Positions 62,220 through 64,000 of a stretch of DNA of 64,000 nucleotides are shown here, piece by piece (within the stretch, counting starts at the first letter, position 1; every line of letters starts with the position of its first letter). This stretch comes from Pegea sp. RAD2-039 (lineage: Eukaryota; Chordata; Thaliacea; Salpida; Salpidae). Both the position numbers and the translations under genes were made by a program. The DNA lies in contig JAQGEQ010000243.1 of assembly GCA_034620365.1 (NCBI GenBank), positions 1 to 64,000 of the forward strand, written 5' to 3'. The notes beneath the pieces are model-generated. The model did no database searches, was not told the origin of the DNA, and saw only the letters and a list, made by a program, of their open reading frames with translations.

Positions 62220-63587
62220 CTAAAAAGAAAGAAAATAGGCTCCAAGAGTTAATGCCAATAAAAGTTGATTGAATAAGATTGATTCAGATCCAGATTTAGT
62301 TGTTGTTGTAGATTTAGTTGTAGACTTAGATGTTGTGGTGGGTTTAGTTGGTGTTTCCATCTGTTCATCGAGTTGTTTAATGAATATAATAATGACTAAT
62401 TGTATTAACTAATTTATTAAATCAATTATCATAGATACAGTAAGCTAAATGCTGTACTAAAATAAGAAATATAGTTGATGAAAATTGTATTAATTTAGTA
62501 GTTAATTTAGTTTGTTTAGCTTTAACATAAATAAAAGTTTGTGTATATCAATCTTACATGATCTAGGGGAAACTCATCAAAGTTATCATTGCATTTAGGT
62601 CCAGAATCTTCATAAATAGCTTGAAATCTAAAAAAAATGGATTTGATAAAAAGTAGTTTTAAAAGAATAGTTTTTTTTAAGCACTCACCGGTACCATAAC
62701 TCAACTTCTTTAACGTTACAATCTTCATTGTTACAATGAAAAATAAATTGTTTACTTTTTTCTCCATCTTTTACTTTGATACAATGAGTCTCTTTGTCAT
62801 CCAGTGTATTTTCTGTTGAAAATTAGTTTGTGCTAATTATGCTAAAGACTTCTTGAAAAAAAAAACTTACGATATTCGTTTTCAGCAGTTTTTACATAGA
62901 AGGGGTCATTATTCTTTATGTCCAGTTTAAGTTCGATTTCACGATTTTTTCCACTTTTTAGAGGTACAACAACACAAAAGTCTCCTGAAAATATATAAAC
63001 CAGTATTAGAAAAAGTTTATCTTTGTTAGATCAAAGTTTATTCTTCCATCAATTAAACATCGATTTGAGTTTGTGGGAAAAAAATTTATTGTTACTTTTA
63101 TGGTTTTTATTGAATTAGTCAAACGCAAAAATTCAGAAAAAATGTTAGAAAAAATGTTTTGATGTCTGGATAATATCAGTTTTAATCAGATAAGAAACAT
63201 TTTTAAAGGCTAAGTAAGAAATAAATCCTTAAAAACATTCATTGCTAACATAATAATAACAAAAGTTATATAGAACTTGAAAATTTTGTGTAACATTGTT
63301 TAGCACAAACTTAATAGAACTCTTTTGTTTTTACCATGGTATTTTTTATAGATCAGTGCTTTGTATCCGTAAGGACGAATAACATTTGCAAGAGGGTCAT
63401 TTAAAGCAACAAAAGTTTTGTTGAATGTTGTCCTATCCACAGATGTCCAAACCTGACATAAAAAACGTTTTTAGTATGTTTTGATTCGAAAAAAAGCAGT
63501 TATATGAACCTGACAGTCATCTTTTGTTGGAGTAGCCAAACTTGAAACTACACAGAAGAAAGCTAACACAATTTGAATTGACTGCAT
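62220..63587 (-). CDS. Orphan secreted six-cysteine protein, probably GPI-anchored
   Basis: I do not recognise the family. Exons in order: 63510-63587, 63335-63452, 62871-62984, 62689-62812, 62558-62627, 62220-62360; 214 residues. Residues 1-19 are a signal peptide (MQSIQIVLAFFCVVSSLA). The mature part has six cysteines (in DDCQ, DFCVV, THCIK, FHCNN, EDCNV, PKCND), enough for three disulphides, with alternating hydrophobic residues suggesting a beta-rich domain (DFCVVVPLKSGK, IELKLDIKNN, KQFIFHCN, ELWYRFQAIYED). A Thr/Ser/Lys-rich stalk (TKPTTTSKSTTKSTTTTK) follows, then SGSES and a hydrophobic C-terminus (ILFNQLLLALTLGAYFLSF) with no charged tail, the layout of a GPI-attachment signal. It may be a cell-surface or cuticle protein; a single-pass membrane protein is the alternative. 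Donors of exons 1 and 2 (GTTCAT, GTAAAA) are weak but in phase. Confidence 0.82.
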
Positions 63588-64000
63588 CTTAGGAATTTTT
63601 AATAATTTAAAAACTCTATTTTCTGAAAAAAGTTTGTATTTTTAAGCTAATAAAATAGTATTAGTATTTAGTTACTATTTCAGAAAACTAAGTTATTAGT
63701 AACTTATAACTTTATTAAAGTATTATTTTAGGTGACTTAATTTGATTAATCAAAAGTAATTAGAGCAAGGTGAAAACAAAAAATAATTCTTCTTTTTTAA
63801 TCAAGTTGAAACTTTTTTTATTTCAAATAAAAACTTTACTTTAAAATAGTTAAAAATTGAAGCTTGACTTATAAATCAAAAAACTAAAAGAAGTTTGAAA
63901 TCAAAAAGAAGAAAAATGAAAATAATAAATAATAACTATAAGAAAGTTAAACTAGTTAACTAATCAAAAGCAGAAAAAGATTAAATAAAAGCTTAAAAGA
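63588..64000. other. Upstream flank of the orphan gene
   Basis: 413 bp of AT-rich sequence to the window edge, presumably promoter. No TATA element in a convincing position was identified. Confidence 0.45.

Overview
The window is nuclear DNA from an AT-rich invertebrate animal (lineage not resolved). All multi-exon genes have GT-AG introns. Many introns are only 50-80 bp and others run to several kb. The gene set (Rel/NF-kB, ARID3/Retained, a meiotic HORMA protein, Aven, SLC38A10) is metazoan. No bacterial operons, rRNA or confident tRNA were seen. Exon boundaries below were built by hand from splice dinucleotides, reading phase and family resemblance; every multi-exon model closes in frame.

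Layout. Plus strand: the 3' part of a Rel-homology gene (301-1563), a single-exon VCPKMT/METTL21D-type lysine methyltransferase (4325-5074), and, only 117 bp further on, PDHX, the E3-binding protein of the mitochondrial pyruvate dehydrogenase complex (5192-9701). Minus strand: ARID3/Retained, 13 coding exons over 21 kb (37026 down to 15741), convergent with PDHX; a 17-exon HORMA-domain meiotic chromosome-axis protein with a PHD-like finger (47389-43289); Aven (55648-52323); an SLC38A10-like transporter with a long charged tail (59132-56575); and an orphan secreted six-cysteine protein with a probable GPI anchor (63587-62220).

Between and inside the genes: a 33-copy, 20-bp minisatellite that makes up nearly all of PDHX intron 2; two decayed tandem copies of internal HORMAD exons just upstream of the live gene; a LINE remnant at 50.05-51.21 kb; a Tc1/mariner-like transposase fossil in an Aven intron; and a few short GC-rich motifs (a Gli-like palindrome, CTCF-like sites) that stand out against the AT-rich background. 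Most of the rest is AT-rich sequence with no recognisable content.

The genes do not form one pathway. The only functional links suggested by arrangement are the very close VCPKMT-PDHX pair, possibly co-transcribed, and the HORMAD gene with its own broken duplicates. The most unusual structure is the PDHX intron. It looks like an ancestral intron of about 50 bp whose 20-bp core was amplified to 660 bp, then re-amplified as 180-bp blocks, while staying free of AG dinucleotides.
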